From: G963674835 sp963674835
GTDB lineage: Bacteria > Planctomycetota > Planctomycetia > Pirellulales > Thermoguttaceae
Assembly (NCBI GenBank): GCA_963674835.2
Contig: CAXXKC010000003.1
Location: 2,852,001 to 2,916,000 of the forward strand
Reading direction: 5' to 3'
DNA: 64,000 nt
Within the stretch, counting starts at the first letter, position 1. The number at the start of each line of letters is the position of its first letter. Made by a program: the position numbers and the translations under genes. Below the pieces are notes generated by a model, which saw nothing but the letters and a program-made list of their open reading frames with translations, searched no databases and had not been told where the DNA came from. Positions 1 to 8,398 of the stretch are shown here, piece after piece.

Positions 1-2
1 AA

Positions 3-1388
3 TTCAATCTCGACTATTACCTCAAGATGGCCAAAGAGCTGGAATCGCTCGGCGCGCACATCATTGCCATCAAGGACATGGCAGGGTTGTGCAAACCTCC
101 CGCGGCGTACCAACTCATCAGGGCTTTGCGCCAGGAAGTGGGAGTGCCTATCCATTTCCATACGCACGACACCAGTGGCGTGAACGCCGCCAGCATTCTC
201 CGCGCGGCGGACGCCGGCGTGGACATCGCCGACGGGGCCCTATCGTCGATGAGCGGCATGACGAGTCAGCCCTGCCTCAATTCGGTGGTGGCGGCCCTGA
301 TGCACACCCAGCGCGAAACCGGTCTCTCGCTGGAGAGTCTCGATCGGCTGAGTGACTACTGGGCGGACGTACGCAGGCTCTATTATCCGTTTGAAGAAGA
401 CATCAAGTCTCCGAGCAGCGAAGTCTATCAACATGAGATGCCCGGCGGGCAGTTCACGAATCTCCGGCAGCAGGCGGCCAGCCTGGGGTTGCGCGACCGT
501 TGGCAGGAAGTCTGCGCGGCCTATGCTGCGGCCAATCAGTTGTTCGGCGATATCGTGAAGGTCACCCCTTCCAGCAAAGTGGTTGGGGACATGGCCATGT
601 TCATGGTTCACAACAACCTGACGACGGAGGATGTTCTCAACCCGAAGCGTCACCTGAGCTTTCCCAAGAGCGTCGTGGAGATGATGCAGGGAATGCTGGG
701 TCGACCGGAGGAGGGATGGCCCAAAGAGATCCGCAAGATCGTGCTCGATTCGGCAGGCGTTCAAGGTTTTGATCATCGACCGGGGGCGAAACTCGAGGCG
801 GAGGATTTTGCCAAGGCGCGCCAGGATGTGAAAGCGAAGACAGGGCACGAACCTTCTGATCGCGAGGTCCTTTCCTACCTGTTGTATCGGCAGGTCTTTC
901 TCGACTTCACCGAGCATCGCAAGAGGTTCAGCGACACCTCGATCATTCCCACCCGTCCGTTCTTCTATGGTCTTGAGATTGGAGAGGAAATCGCCATCGA
1001 GATCGAGCCGGGCCGGTCGCTGATCGTCACTTTCCTCACTGTGAGTGACGTTCACGAAGACGGTACGCGTACGGTGTTTTTCGAGCTCAACGGCCAGCCG
1101 TGCGCCGTGCGAGTCGCCGATCATTCGGTCGAGGGCGATCTGCACGTGCATCCCAAGGCCGATCCCGATGATCCTCGTCACGTGGCCGCGCCCATGCCCG
1201 GCAAAGTGACCCGGGTGAACGTGAGCCAAGGCGACGAAGTTAAGAAGGGGCAGGGGATTCTGTCGCTTGAGGCGATGAAGATGGAGGCGGCCGTTTACGC
1301 GCCGCGGGATGCCACGATTGGCGAGGTTCTGGTCGATACGGGAAGTGTTGTTGCTGCGGGCGATCTGCTCGTCGTGTTGGAAAACTAG
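3..1388 (+). CDS. pyc: pyruvate carboxylase, C-terminal part (5' end outside window)
   Basis: Biotin-dependent carboxylation of pyruvate to oxaloacetate, an anaplerotic cytoplasmic enzyme. The frame is open from the window edge (FNLDYYLKMAKELE), so the gene is truncated by the window. Visible are the end of the carboxyltransferase TIM barrel (IKDMAGL, then HFHTHDTSG with metal-ligand histidines), the conserved carboxylase domain, and a C-terminal biotinyl domain with the EAMKMEA motif; the biotinylated lysine codon is at 1278-1280. The order carboxyltransferase-biotinyl in one chain is that of pyruvate carboxylase; an oxaloacetate decarboxylase alpha subunit is shorter and lacks the upstream biotin carboxylase, which cannot be checked here. 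The biotin ligase gene follows about 100 bases downstream, which fits a functional pair. Confidence 0.93.
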   Translation, partial: FNLDYYLKMAKELESLGAHIIAIKDMAGLCKPPAAYQLIRALRQEVGVPIHFHTHDTSGVNAASILRAADAGVDIADGALSSMSGMTSQPCLNSVVAALMHTQRETGLSLESLDRLSDYWADVRRLYYPFEEDIKSPSSEVYQHEMPGGQFTNLRQQAASLGLRDRWQEVCAAYAAANQLFGDIVKVTPSSKVVGDMAMFMVHNNLTTEDVLNPKRHLSFPKSVVEMMQGMLGRPEEGWPKEIRKIVLDSAGVQGFDHRPGAKLEAEDFAKARQDVKAKTGHEPSDREVLSYLLYRQVFLDFTEHRKRFSDTSIIPTRPFFYGLEIGEEIAIEIEPGRSLIVTFLTVSDVHEDGTRTVFFELNGQPCAVRVADHSVEGDLHVHPKADPDDPRHVAAPMPGKVTRVNVSQGDEVKKGQGILSLEAMKMEAAVYAPRDATIGEVLVDTGSVVAAGDLLVVLEN

Positions 1389-1409
1389 ATCGCGTTCGGC
1401 GCAACTGTA

Positions 1410-1480
1410 GCGTGTAATGCGCTTTCGAAACTGCAGAAACACGCCGCCACGAACGTTACAGTTGAGTGCGACTCGCACTA
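1410..1480 (+). repeat. dispersed palindrome-like element, copy 1
   Basis: A 71-base segment that aligns without gaps to the reverse complement of 14314-14384, with 54 of 71 positions identical by my count and the last 11 bases (GACTCGCACTA) identical. It fills most of the gap between the pyruvate carboxylase stop and the biotin ligase start. Both copies lie next to gene ends. See copy 2, which has clearer terminal inverted repeats. Confidence 0.7.
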
Positions 1481-1489
1481 GGATCTGCA

Positions 1490-2290
1490 ATGTCCCAGGA
1501 CCTCGACTCACCGTACGACCTCAGTCGTCTCGAGATCTGCGCGCGACCGCTGAAACTGCGGCATGCACGAGTGATTGCCAGCACGAACGACTGGGCAAGG
1601 CAAGAAGTGGAATCCGGGCTGATCCAGGCTCCGGCCTTGCTGATCGCCGATTCCCAGTCGGCCGGCAAGGGCCGTGGAACGAACACGTGGTGGTCCGCCA
1701 TCGGCAACATGGCCGCCACGTTCGTCATGTCGCAGAATCCCCATATACCGTTGGGCCTGACGCCGTTGCTGGCAGGTCTGGCCGTCCGCCGGGCGCTCGT
1801 ACGGCTAACCGCGTGCACAGAGATCGGCTTGAAATGGCCCAACGACCTCGTGGTGGGCCCTCGCAAATTGGCCGGCCTGCTGTGCGAACGCTTGCCGCAG
1901 GTCGATCTGATCGGTGTGGGGGTCAATGTCAATGCGGGCAGCAGCCAAGCGCCCACGGATCTCCGCCAGCGAATCCTATCGTTGAGCGACCTCACGGGAA
2001 ACGTGTGGGAACTGACGGATGTCGTTGGTGAAATCTGCCATGATATGAGCGATATGCTTTCCTTGGATTCCGAGGCGGTCGCCCGCGAACGGCTTCAGGA
2101 ATACTCGCAGCACCATTGGCCGACGGGTAAGAGTATCGAACTGATCGATACCGACCGGACACCACGGATCGCCGGCCGCTGTCTCGGCATCGACGCTCAG
2201 GGACGGCTCCTTGTGAAGACAGAAGAAGGCAATCAGTCCTTCCTCACGGGAACCATCGCATCCGTCTCATCGGCGACGGATGCGGTGTGA
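1490..2290 (+). CDS. birA: biotin--[biotin carboxyl-carrier] ligase
   Basis: Attaches biotin through biotinyl-AMP to the acceptor lysine of biotin carboxylases, presumably including the adjacent pyruvate carboxylase. The protein has the BPL/LplA fold: a GKGRGTNTW stretch matches the biotin-binding GRGRxG loop, KWPNDL is the signature catalytic motif, and IGVGVNVN follows; a small C-terminal SH3-like domain closes the chain. There is no N-terminal winged helix, so this is a monofunctional (class I) ligase and not a repressor. I chose ATG 1490 (MSQDL, 266 residues); an in-frame GTG at 1466 lies inside the dispersed repeat and is therefore a poor candidate. It is read in the same direction as pyc. 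Confidence 0.9.
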   Translation: MSQDLDSPYDLSRLEICARPLKLRHARVIASTNDWARQEVESGLIQAPALLIADSQSAGKGRGTNTWWSAIGNMAATFVMSQNPHIPLGLTPLLAGLAVRRALVRLTACTEIGLKWPNDLVVGPRKLAGLLCERLPQVDLIGVGVNVNAGSSQAPTDLRQRILSLSDLTGNVWELTDVVGEICHDMSDMLSLDSEAVARERLQEYSQHHWPTGKSIELIDTDRTPRIAGRCLGIDAQGRLLVKTEEGNQSFLTGTIASVSSATDAV

Positions 2291-2416
2291 AGGAAACCGG
2301 TTCTTCTGCATCCATTCCACAGGGAAAGTTCCGGCGCAGGCATCCTTCGATCGTGGTTCGCCTCATGACATGTCCTCGTTGGTACGCGACGCCCAAGTAC
2401 CCGTCACCGGCGGTGG

Positions 2417-3055
2417 TTAGCCGTCGGGCGCAAGGCGTTGTTGTGTGCTGCCTTCCTCCAGTCGCTGCGGGAGATGGGGCCACATATCCGTGCGGTTAGC
2501 AAACCGTCTCAATGTGCGGAGCACCTCCGGAGCAGGACTGGCGAAGACCGTCGGATAGGTGAACTCGCCTTTCGCGGGGTCTGGCGGGAAGGCGAGTTGC
2601 TCTTTCTCGATTCCGAACTGTGCGTTGATCTGCCCCGTGTTTCCGCGGGCGTCGACGCGAATCCAACGGCCGAGTGAAGGAAGGAACAGGCCATTGAGCC
2701 CGTGGAGAGCATGCCCTGTGAAGGGAGCGTCGCGAGTCAACACTTGATAGCAGAATCCAGCAGGGATCTCGACCGCACGCAGCAGTGCTGCCAGCAGATG
2801 GCTCTTCGCAAAGCAGATGCCCGTCCCGGCGCGCAAAACTTCGCTCGCCGAACAGGTGACCACATTGCTGTTGATGTCTTTGGAGTGCGGAATCTCATCG
2901 CGAACCCATTCAAAGAGGCGTTGGGCCTTTGCAGCCTCGGACTGCACGCCCTCAGCGAGCTCCGTCGCCTTTGCCAGTACCGACGGCGTAGTCCAGTCCA
3001 CCACGGCGTCGCTTGCAAGGTATCGCTGCAGGTCTGCCGTATCGGGTTCAATCAT
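2417..3055 (-). CDS. transglutaminase-like cysteine protease family protein
   Basis: Transglutaminase-like fold with the expected Cys-His-Asp order: Cys in GTGICFAKSHLLAALLRA, His in FTGHALHGLN and Asp in RWIRVDARGN. The Cys is followed by the usual leucine-rich helix. The protein is about 212 residues with no signal peptide, so it is probably cytoplasmic. Substrate is unknown; family members include peptidases and amidases. I placed the start at ATG 3055 (MIEPDTADL); an in-frame GTG at 3064 is possible. It converges on birA across about 125 bases with no recognisable element, and is followed in the upstream direction by a small membrane protein gene 48 bases away. Confidence 0.78.
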   Translation of the reverse strand: MIEPDTADLQRYLASDAVVDWTTPSVLAKATELAEGVQSEAAKAQRLFEWVRDEIPHSKDINSNVVTCSASEVLRAGTGICFAKSHLLAALLRAVEIPAGFCYQVLTRDAPFTGHALHGLNGLFLPSLGRWIRVDARGNTGQINAQFGIEKEQLAFPPDPAKGEFTYPTVFASPAPEVLRTLRRFANRTDMWPHLPQRLEEGSTQQRLAPDG

Positions 3056-3102
3056 CTTTCCCACATAACGATTGCGATGACGTGCCAGTGAAGCCGCAGG
3101 CT

Positions 3103-3468
3103 CTACTGGTCACGGTCCATCGCGCTGTCCAATGATCCTACGATCTCCTCGGTCGTCACTTTCCACAAGACGGTGTTAACCCAAACAAGGTTCCATAGAA
3201 GAATGAGGGCCGTCGCCGCTATGCCACAAATGGACAATACGAGCCCCAGTTTCATCATTGCGTTGCCGGTTCCCGGTCCGCCTCGGCGCCACAGGAGAGT
3301 GGCCGTAACGATCATGCCAGCAAGAACTGCAAGATTCCTGATCTTCATGATTCGAATCAAGTGCGGGCGTTTCCTCATTCCGTTGCCTACGAGGGCGCGG
3401 ATCTCCTGGTCCGAACGGCCGGACAGATGGGGGAATTGCCGACAATGTGTGTACATTCCTCTTTCCAT
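3103..3468 (-). CDS. small hypothetical membrane protein
   Basis: A 121-residue protein of unknown family. Two hydrophobic segments are visible: NLAVLAGMIVTATLL (about residues 44-59) and LGLVLSICGIAATALILLWNLVWV (about 74-97). The N-terminal 40 residues are basic and cysteine-poor. An AAAGAGGA sequence lies just before the fifth codon ATG (3456), so the protein may begin there. It is transcribed in the same direction as the transglutaminase gene and could share its transcript. No function can be assigned. Confidence 0.5.
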   Translation of the reverse strand: MERGMYTHCRQFPHLSGRSDQEIRALVGNGMRKRPHLIRIMKIRNLAVLAGMIVTATLLWRRGGPGTGNAMMKLGLVLSICGIAATALILLWNLVWVNTVLWKVTTEEIVGSLDSAMDRDQ

Positions 3469-3609
3469 CGAACGACTGAGGTAACGCGGCGGCGGACCAG
3501 CACTAACGGCCCCGAGTCACCAATCACCCTTCCAACAGTTTAACGAGTGAATCGCCAGAAACGTAGCCGCTCCGGTTGGCCGGTTTGTTCGGCGGACCAT
3601 CATTTGGTT

Positions 3610-3619
3610 GCAACGTGGT
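3610..3619. repeat. target-site duplication, left copy (10 bp)
   Basis: GCAACGTGGT directly abuts the left end of the ISAs1-type element and recurs exactly at 4878-4887 next to the right end. A 10-base duplication is within the range known for ISAs1-family insertion. Confidence 0.93.
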
Positions 3620-4877
3620 CAGGGCGATTGCACCATAAGTCACTGTCCGAAGAGCACTTGTTCGAGATAGGAATCATCCCAACCGGCGGCGAGCCGTTTG
3701 TTCTTCACGCCGACCTTCAACGTGTGGTTGTTCTTCAGTAGGCTCAAGGCTGTACGGCGGAGGATGCTGAAGTTGGCGTCGGCGTGTCCGCGGCGGAGTC
3801 GGGATTGGTCTTCCTGGAACGTCACATCGAGTTGCCAATGCAGACGATTCTCGATCGACCAGTGGCTGCGGACCGCCTCGGCAAATCGCCGCGCCGAGAG
3901 CTTCTTGCTCAGGATGTAGTAACGCTCTTCATAGCACACCTTGCCGTCGCGCACGGTGTCGCTGATCGCCATGCCGATGGCGGCCAACTTCGGCCAGCGA
4001 TTCCGGTCGGGAAGATCCTTGGGAACCTCGCAGACGAAGTAGACCCGCCGCTCCTGGCGACCGTGCCCTTTCTCGTCGGTTTGATGCCGGCTGACCGCCA
4101 CGCGGGTAAAGTCTGCGTTCCGCTGGCAGAGGAAGTGCCACGCGATGCCGTCGTACAAAGTACGTTGGTTCTCCTTGACCGCCAACACGTAATGGGCCTT
4201 GGCATCAAGGATCGCTTGGGCAATCTCCGTCTGACAGCCCATCGCATCGATGGTCACCAGACAACCCGAGATTTCCAGGATTCTCAGCAGTTGCGGGATA
4301 GCCGTGATCTCATTGCTTTTCTCGTCCACGACCACTTGCCCCAGACTGATCTGATTGGCGGTGGCCCAGGCGCTGACCATATGAATAGCCGACTTGCTGG
4401 TCGCAGCGTCGAAGCTGCGGCGGAGAGTCTTGCCGTCGATGGCCACCACTTGGCCGTCGGTGATTTCATGCAACGCGGTGATCCAACTCAAGAGGCAGGC
4501 CTCGAATTCGGCAGGCTTGATCGCGCCCAGAACGGCATTGAAGCGGTCATGGGATGGAATGCCGCTGCTGAGATCCAGGAACCGTGCCAGCCACTTCCGC
4601 TTCTTGCGGCCATACTCGGCGATGGAAACGAAATCATCCGCGCCGCAGATCACGGCGCAGATGGCGATCGTGACAATGTTGATCAGCGGGTGCGTAACTT
4701 TACGTCGGCGTGGATCGGTGAGTTCTTCAAAATGCTCCTGAATACGGGCAGAGGCTCGTTTGGGCATGGCAGACTTCCAAGGCGACCACGATCCGTCCGC
4801 CAGCACCAACATGGCAGAACCAACGAATCGCATTGCCCTATTCATACCAGATTGCCCAATATGGCGCAATCGCCCTG
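3620..4877 (-). mobile_element. ISAs1-family insertion sequence, complete, 1258 bp
   Basis: The ends were located from terminal inverted repeats: CAGGGCGATTGCACCATA at 3620-3637 and its near-perfect inverse at 4860-4877 (one mismatch). Both ends are flanked by the same 10-base target duplication. The element contains one intact transposase gene. Joining the flanks restores the last codons of the neighbouring LRR gene, which would then read ...HVATK-stop. The insertion therefore changed only the extreme C-terminus of that protein. The preserved ends and duplication suggest a recent insertion. Confidence 0.93.
3640..4767 (-). CDS. ISAs1-family transposase
   Basis: DDE transposase of the ISAs1 family. 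The protein shows the family's N-terminal block (FEELTDPRRRKVTHPLINIV), the first catalytic Asp in VAIDGKTLRRS, a second acidic position in TIDAMGCQ, and the C-terminal HWSIENRLHWQLDVTFQEDQSR block containing the catalytic Glu. I chose ATG 4767 (MPKRASARIQ, 375 residues); the open frame extends upstream across the element end to 4881, but that part is neighbouring DNA. The frame is intact, so the element may be mobile. It is read in the same direction as the LRR gene it interrupts. Confidence 0.92.
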   Translation of the reverse strand: MPKRASARIQEHFEELTDPRRRKVTHPLINIVTIAICAVICGADDFVSIAEYGRKKRKWLARFLDLSSGIPSHDRFNAVLGAIKPAEFEACLLSWITALHEITDGQVVAIDGKTLRRSFDAATSKSAIHMVSAWATANQISLGQVVVDEKSNEITAIPQLLRILEISGCLVTIDAMGCQTEIAQAILDAKAHYVLAVKENQRTLYDGIAWHFLCQRNADFTRVAVSRHQTDEKGHGRQERRVYFVCEVPKDLPDRNRWPKLAAIGMAISDTVRDGKVCYEERYYILSKKLSARRFAEAVRSHWSIENRLHWQLDVTFQEDQSRLRRGHADANFSILRRTALSLLKNNHTLKVGVKNKRLAAGWDDSYLEQVLFGQ

Positions 4878-6097
4878 GCAACGTGGTCGCCGCTACCGTT
4901 CGGCTGGAATTTCCAGCACACTATGACACACGATGGCCGTGCCGCCTTTAGGGCATCGACACCCTGCATCGTAATGCCGTTATTGATTCCCACATCGACC
5001 TGTTTCAGCGACGGTAGTTTTGCGAGTTTCAGTAAGCCGACATTTGTGACGGACGTGTTGCCTAGATCGATGCGTTCGAGGTGCGGCAAGGCGCCGAGAT
5101 GTCCGATCCCATCGTCAGTTACAAGTGTTCCGCTGATGTCAAGGTATCGCAGTTGCTTCGCGTTGCTTAGCGCTCGAAGACCATCGTTCGCCAATTGCGT
5201 GTGGCCGAGCTGTAGCTTTTCGAGTTCGGTCAAACTCGACAGGTTACGCAGCCCGGAATCCGTTAACGAGTGATTGTCCAATTGAAGATATCGTAGTTTC
5301 CTGAAGCGTCCGATCGTGCCCATCGCTCGATCAGTCATTGCCGTCCGAAGTACGCGAAGCTGCAGGAGGTTCTGGAGATTGGCGAGCGATTCGAAGCCCT
5401 TGTCGGTGACTGCCGGAGCTGTGAATATGTCGAGCGTTGCCAAGTCCATTTGGCCAAGCGAGTTCATTCCGTCGTCCGTCATAGAGGATCGAACGATTTG
5501 AATGTGCTGAAGATTGGGAAAGGCCGGGAGGTGTTGTAGGTGTTGATCTGTGACACTGCTGCCAAGCACAGTGAGGGACTGAAGTGCGTCGCACGACGAA
5601 AGGTGACGAATTCCCTCAGGCGTGATCCCGGTATCCATCAGTGCGACGGCTCGGAGCTTCGGGATTCGCAACAAGTCGTCGATGCAAGCGTCGGTTACAC
5701 CTCTGCCGTTCAGCGACACGTCAAGGAGATCGGGGAGCTTGTGCAGATTGACAATGTCGGCATCTGAGGTCTTGGGGTCGTTCAGGAACACGACGTTGAC
5801 CGTAGCGTAGATGTCGTCGCCGAAAACCCATCGCACCAATTTGGAACCCGGAGCAGTTTGCGATTGATCAACGATATTGAATTCCGGGTGGATTTGGTAA
5901 TCGTAGCCCACGGTGCCGCCAGACGCGGCGATCTTGGCAACGATTGGACGCTGCGTTGATGCTCGCATGATGTGCTTGCCAAGCCAAGCGCTCAGTGCGG
6001 CGACGATCAGGGTAAGCACCAGCAACGAACGAAGGCTGTACTGGAACCAGCGTCGCTTGCGGGGAGGCGTTTTCTGTCCGGGCTCGGTATCGCTCAT
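4838..6097 (-). CDS. membrane-anchored leucine-rich-repeat protein, C-terminus altered by IS
   Basis: Begins MSDTEPGQKTPPRKRRWFQYSLRSLLVLTLIVAALSAWLG, a basic cytoplasmic tail followed by one membrane helix (about residues 20-40) that is very common on planctomycete LRR proteins. From about residue 110 to 400 it carries repeated LRR units of the ribonuclease-inhibitor/F-box type (for example LTDSGLRNLSSLTELEKLQLGHTQLANDGLRALS), so the repeats probably lie outside the cytoplasm as a binding scaffold. ATG 6097 was chosen over the longer open frame to 6268 because it gives this standard N-terminus. The final residues after GSGDHVA are encoded by the inserted ISAs1 element; before insertion the protein ended two codons later (TK-stop). 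Ligand unknown. Confidence 0.85.
   Translation of the reverse strand: MSDTEPGQKTPPRKRRWFQYSLRSLLVLTLIVAALSAWLGKHIMRASTQRPIVAKIAASGGTVGYDYQIHPEFNIVDQSQTAPGSKLVRWVFGDDIYATVNVVFLNDPKTSDADIVNLHKLPDLLDVSLNGRGVTDACIDDLLRIPKLRAVALMDTGITPEGIRHLSSCDALQSLTVLGSSVTDQHLQHLPAFPNLQHIQIVRSSMTDDGMNSLGQMDLATLDIFTAPAVTDKGFESLANLQNLLQLRVLRTAMTDRAMGTIGRFRKLRYLQLDNHSLTDSGLRNLSSLTELEKLQLGHTQLANDGLRALSNAKQLRYLDISGTLVTDDGIGHLGALPHLERIDLGNTSVTNVGLLKLAKLPSLKQVDVGINNGITMQGVDALKAARPSCVIVCWKFQPNGSGDHVARAIAPYWAIWYE
4878..4887. repeat. target-site duplication, right copy (10 bp)
   Basis: GCAACGTGGT, identical to 3610-3619, immediately outside the right inverted repeat of the ISAs1-type element. It lies inside the LRR coding region. 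Confidence 0.93.
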
Positions 6098-6157
6098 CGC
6101 TCGATCTTCAGAAACGCCAACAGTTGTTTGGGCGAACTTGTTATTAGACAGAGCCCC

Positions 6158-6198
6158 CTTCAGTAAGCTCTGTGTATTGAAGGAATGCTTCAGTAAGC
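6158..6198. promoter_or_regulatory. direct repeat upstream of the LRR gene, possible operator
   Basis: CTTCAGTAAGC occurs at 6158-6168 and again at 6188-6198, exactly 30 bases apart (about three helical turns), 60-100 bases upstream of the LRR start codon. The spacing would suit a dimeric regulator; a chance repeat cannot be excluded. Confidence 0.35.
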
Positions 6199-6474
6199 AG
6201 GGTGACAGATGGTCGGCTGGCTGGTTTGCATACGTGCCGTATCCCGAACTCCCGCGATAGAGAACCACGATATGTCCTCATTCTACTGCTTTGCGTGCAG
6301 GAGGACAATCAACGGCCGGCAGAACGAGCCGCCGCGGTTGCTCGAATGGCTGCGGTTTGCCGTTGGGGCCAAGCATTAGGCTTGCGAGATTGGCCCGAAC
6401 GAAGCGGTATCGGCCTTTTCGAATCGAAGGCAGCCGTAGATGTGGGGTCGGAAGAACGAGCGAGGTGTCGGTGA

Positions 6475-6711
6475 TTACGGTTCCACGCCCGAGATCTGCG
6501 ACATGAACACCCGGCGGCGAGTCCGCTGAACGACAACCGGGTCGACGAACGCCGGCGGCCAGCTCCAGCGCGTGTGCGGCCGTAGGAAGTGCGAGCCGAT
6601 GAGGCGTTCTTCCGCCGCCCGATCGCGGCATTCGTGGGCGAAGACCATGAGCCACTGCATGCGGCGGGTTTCGCCCGCACGATCGAGAATCCTGGTTCCT
6701 TGATTTCGCAT
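6475..6711 (-). CDS. small hypothetical protein after sigma factor
   Basis: A 78-residue basic protein (MRNQGTRILDRAGETRRMQW...) starting 15 bases after the sigma-factor stop. A good ribosome-binding site (AGAAGGAGCG) precedes ATG 6711, which favours a real gene. The downstream region 6280-6480 keeps protein-like character in another frame (VITDTSLVLPTPHLRLPSIRKGRYRF...), so the gene may once have been longer and may now be frameshifted near 6480. No family is recognised. Confidence 0.4.
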   Translation of the reverse strand: MRNQGTRILDRAGETRRMQWLMVFAHECRDRAAEERLIGSHFLRPHTRWSWPPAFVDPVVVQRTRRRVFMSQISGVEP

Positions 6712-6726
6712 GGAACGCTCCTTCTA

Positions 6727-8355
6727 CTAACCCTGCGCAGAGCGCCCTGCCGAAACGGGTTCAGAGGGGCCGGCCGACGCGGCCACCACGATCTCTTTCG
6801 ACAAACGCCGGCAGCCACTGTCAATCAGGGGACCGAACACGCGTATCGCCTTTGCCATCGGGACGCCCGAGGGCTTGCCGTGGTTGCCTTGGGTTGGGTG
6901 CGATGGTTCCAGCAGCAACGAATGCTTCACCTTGCCCGGTCCCGCGACCGGCTGGCTAGACCGTGACGTTGGTTCGTCGACAAAGGACGTGAGCAGGCAA
7001 ATGGAGCCTGGCTTGCGCAGTTTGCGTAGCGCGCCCAACTCGATCTGCCGAACTCGCTCGCGCGACACCTGGTAGAGCTTGCCGATCTCCTTGAGCGTGT
7101 AGCACCGGCCGTCGATGAGGCCGAACCGCAACGAAATGATCTGCCGCTCACGATCGTCGAGCTTCGTGAGGACGTCGGCGATGCGTTGTCGCAGAAGTTC
7201 GCCGTCGATGCGCGACTCGGACGGTTCCTCGCGACGGTCGAACAGTACCTCGCCGAGGTTGAGGTCCTCGTCCTGTTCGTGGTTTGTCTCCAACGACGCC
7301 GGCTGTTGGAACATGTGCATCAAGCGATCGACGTCGGATTCCGGCAGCTTCGTGGCCAGTGCGATATCTTCGAGGATTGCCGCATGGCCCGTGTCTTGAA
7401 CCAGCTCGTGAATCGCTCGCCGAATCTTGCCAAGCTTATCGAGCGATGTGACGGTCATGCGCAATGGGTAGCGTTCCCGGCTGGTAGCACGCGCGACCGC
7501 TTGCCGGATCCACCAGGTCGCATACGTCGAGAACCGATGCCCTCGGGTGTAGTCGAATCGGTCGGCCGCACGGATCAGGCCGAGGTTGCCCTCCTGAATC
7601 AGATCCAACAGATTCATCTGCCGGGCGGGGTTGCAGTATCGTTTGGCTACGGAAACCACCAGCCGCAAGTTGGGAATGACGAGCTCCTGCCGGACGGCAC
7701 GATACCGGTGGCGGGCGCGGGCGGTTGCCTCCATGTGACGCTGAAGTGAACGGGGTTGCCGGCCTGTAAGCATCACCAGGCGGCGCAGTTGCCGGCGCAC
7801 CTGGCGACGCAAGGCGATCGCGTCGGGCACTCCCTGCAACTCGTCGAGTTGCCGTTTCAGGTGAGTCATGCGTTGCGCAACGTCTTGCAGTCCCGATTCG
7901 GCGGCTTCAAGGTGACAGAATCGCGCGCCCCGGCTTTCGATGAGACGGGCCGCCTTGTGCTGCCGCCGGACGAGGCGTTTCCAAGCATCGCGGCGCTGTT
8001 GGCGAAGACATTTCGAGTCGAGCGCGATCTCCATGTCGTCGCGATTTTGTTGCAGGATCTCGGGCAAGACTCGTAACAGGAGGTCATCGCGTCGGCGCTG
8101 TCCGTTGGGCGCCGATTCGCGCGTCGTGGAGCCGTCATCAGAGTCATTCTGTCGAGTGGCTGTGTGGATGGCCCGATTGCCCATCTTGGCGATGGCGCTG
8201 AGCACGTAATGGGACGCCAGCATTCGCCGCCGGTACGTGCGTCGAACCCGATCCATCCGTTTCGCGATCGCGAGCTGTTTCTCCCAGGTCATCAGCGGAG
8301 TGGCCGCGAGCTCATCAAGATACTGCCGAACCGGGTCTGCTTCGGATAGAGTCAT
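6727..8355 (-). CDS. RNA polymerase sigma-70 family factor, RpoD-like
   Basis: A 542-residue group 1/2-type sigma factor. Near the N-terminus DPVRQYLDELAATPLMTWEKQLAIAKRMD is region 1.2. After an arginine-rich non-conserved insert of about 180 residues come region 2 (LVVSVAKRYCN, LLDLIQEGNLGLIRAADRFD, FSTYATWWIRQAVARA, about residues 226-290), region 3, and region 4 with the helix-turn-helix SLRFGL...TLKEIGKLYQVSRERVRQIE (about 420-465). A poorly conserved tail of about 75 residues follows, unusual for RpoD. ATG 8355 is preceded by GGAGG at good spacing; the longer open frame to 8646 overlaps the next gene. With the protease and kinase genes alongside, an alternative stress sigma factor is a reasonable inference. 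Confidence 0.88.
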   Translation of the reverse strand: MTLSEADPVRQYLDELAATPLMTWEKQLAIAKRMDRVRRTYRRRMLASHYVLSAIAKMGNRAIHTATRQNDSDDGSTTRESAPNGQRRRDDLLLRVLPEILQQNRDDMEIALDSKCLRQQRRDAWKRLVRRQHKAARLIESRGARFCHLEAAESGLQDVAQRMTHLKRQLDELQGVPDAIALRRQVRRQLRRLVMLTGRQPRSLQRHMEATARARHRYRAVRQELVIPNLRLVVSVAKRYCNPARQMNLLDLIQEGNLGLIRAADRFDYTRGHRFSTYATWWIRQAVARATSRERYPLRMTVTSLDKLGKIRRAIHELVQDTGHAAILEDIALATKLPESDVDRLMHMFQQPASLETNHEQDEDLNLGEVLFDRREEPSESRIDGELLRQRIADVLTKLDDRERQIISLRFGLIDGRCYTLKEIGKLYQVSRERVRQIELGALRKLRKPGSICLLTSFVDEPTSRSSQPVAGPGKVKHSLLLEPSHPTQGNHGKPSGVPMAKAIRVFGPLIDSGCRRLSKEIVVAASAGPSEPVSAGRSAQG

Positions 8356-8398
8356 GGCCGCACCTCCATTTTGCCTGGCCGGACACGTCGGCCCGTGT

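Noticed and set aside
240..1511. 423-codon minus-strand frame opposite pyruvate carboxylase
   Set aside because: Shadow of pyc. Its N-terminal end happens to read through the dispersed repeat, which helped reveal that repeat but is not coding.
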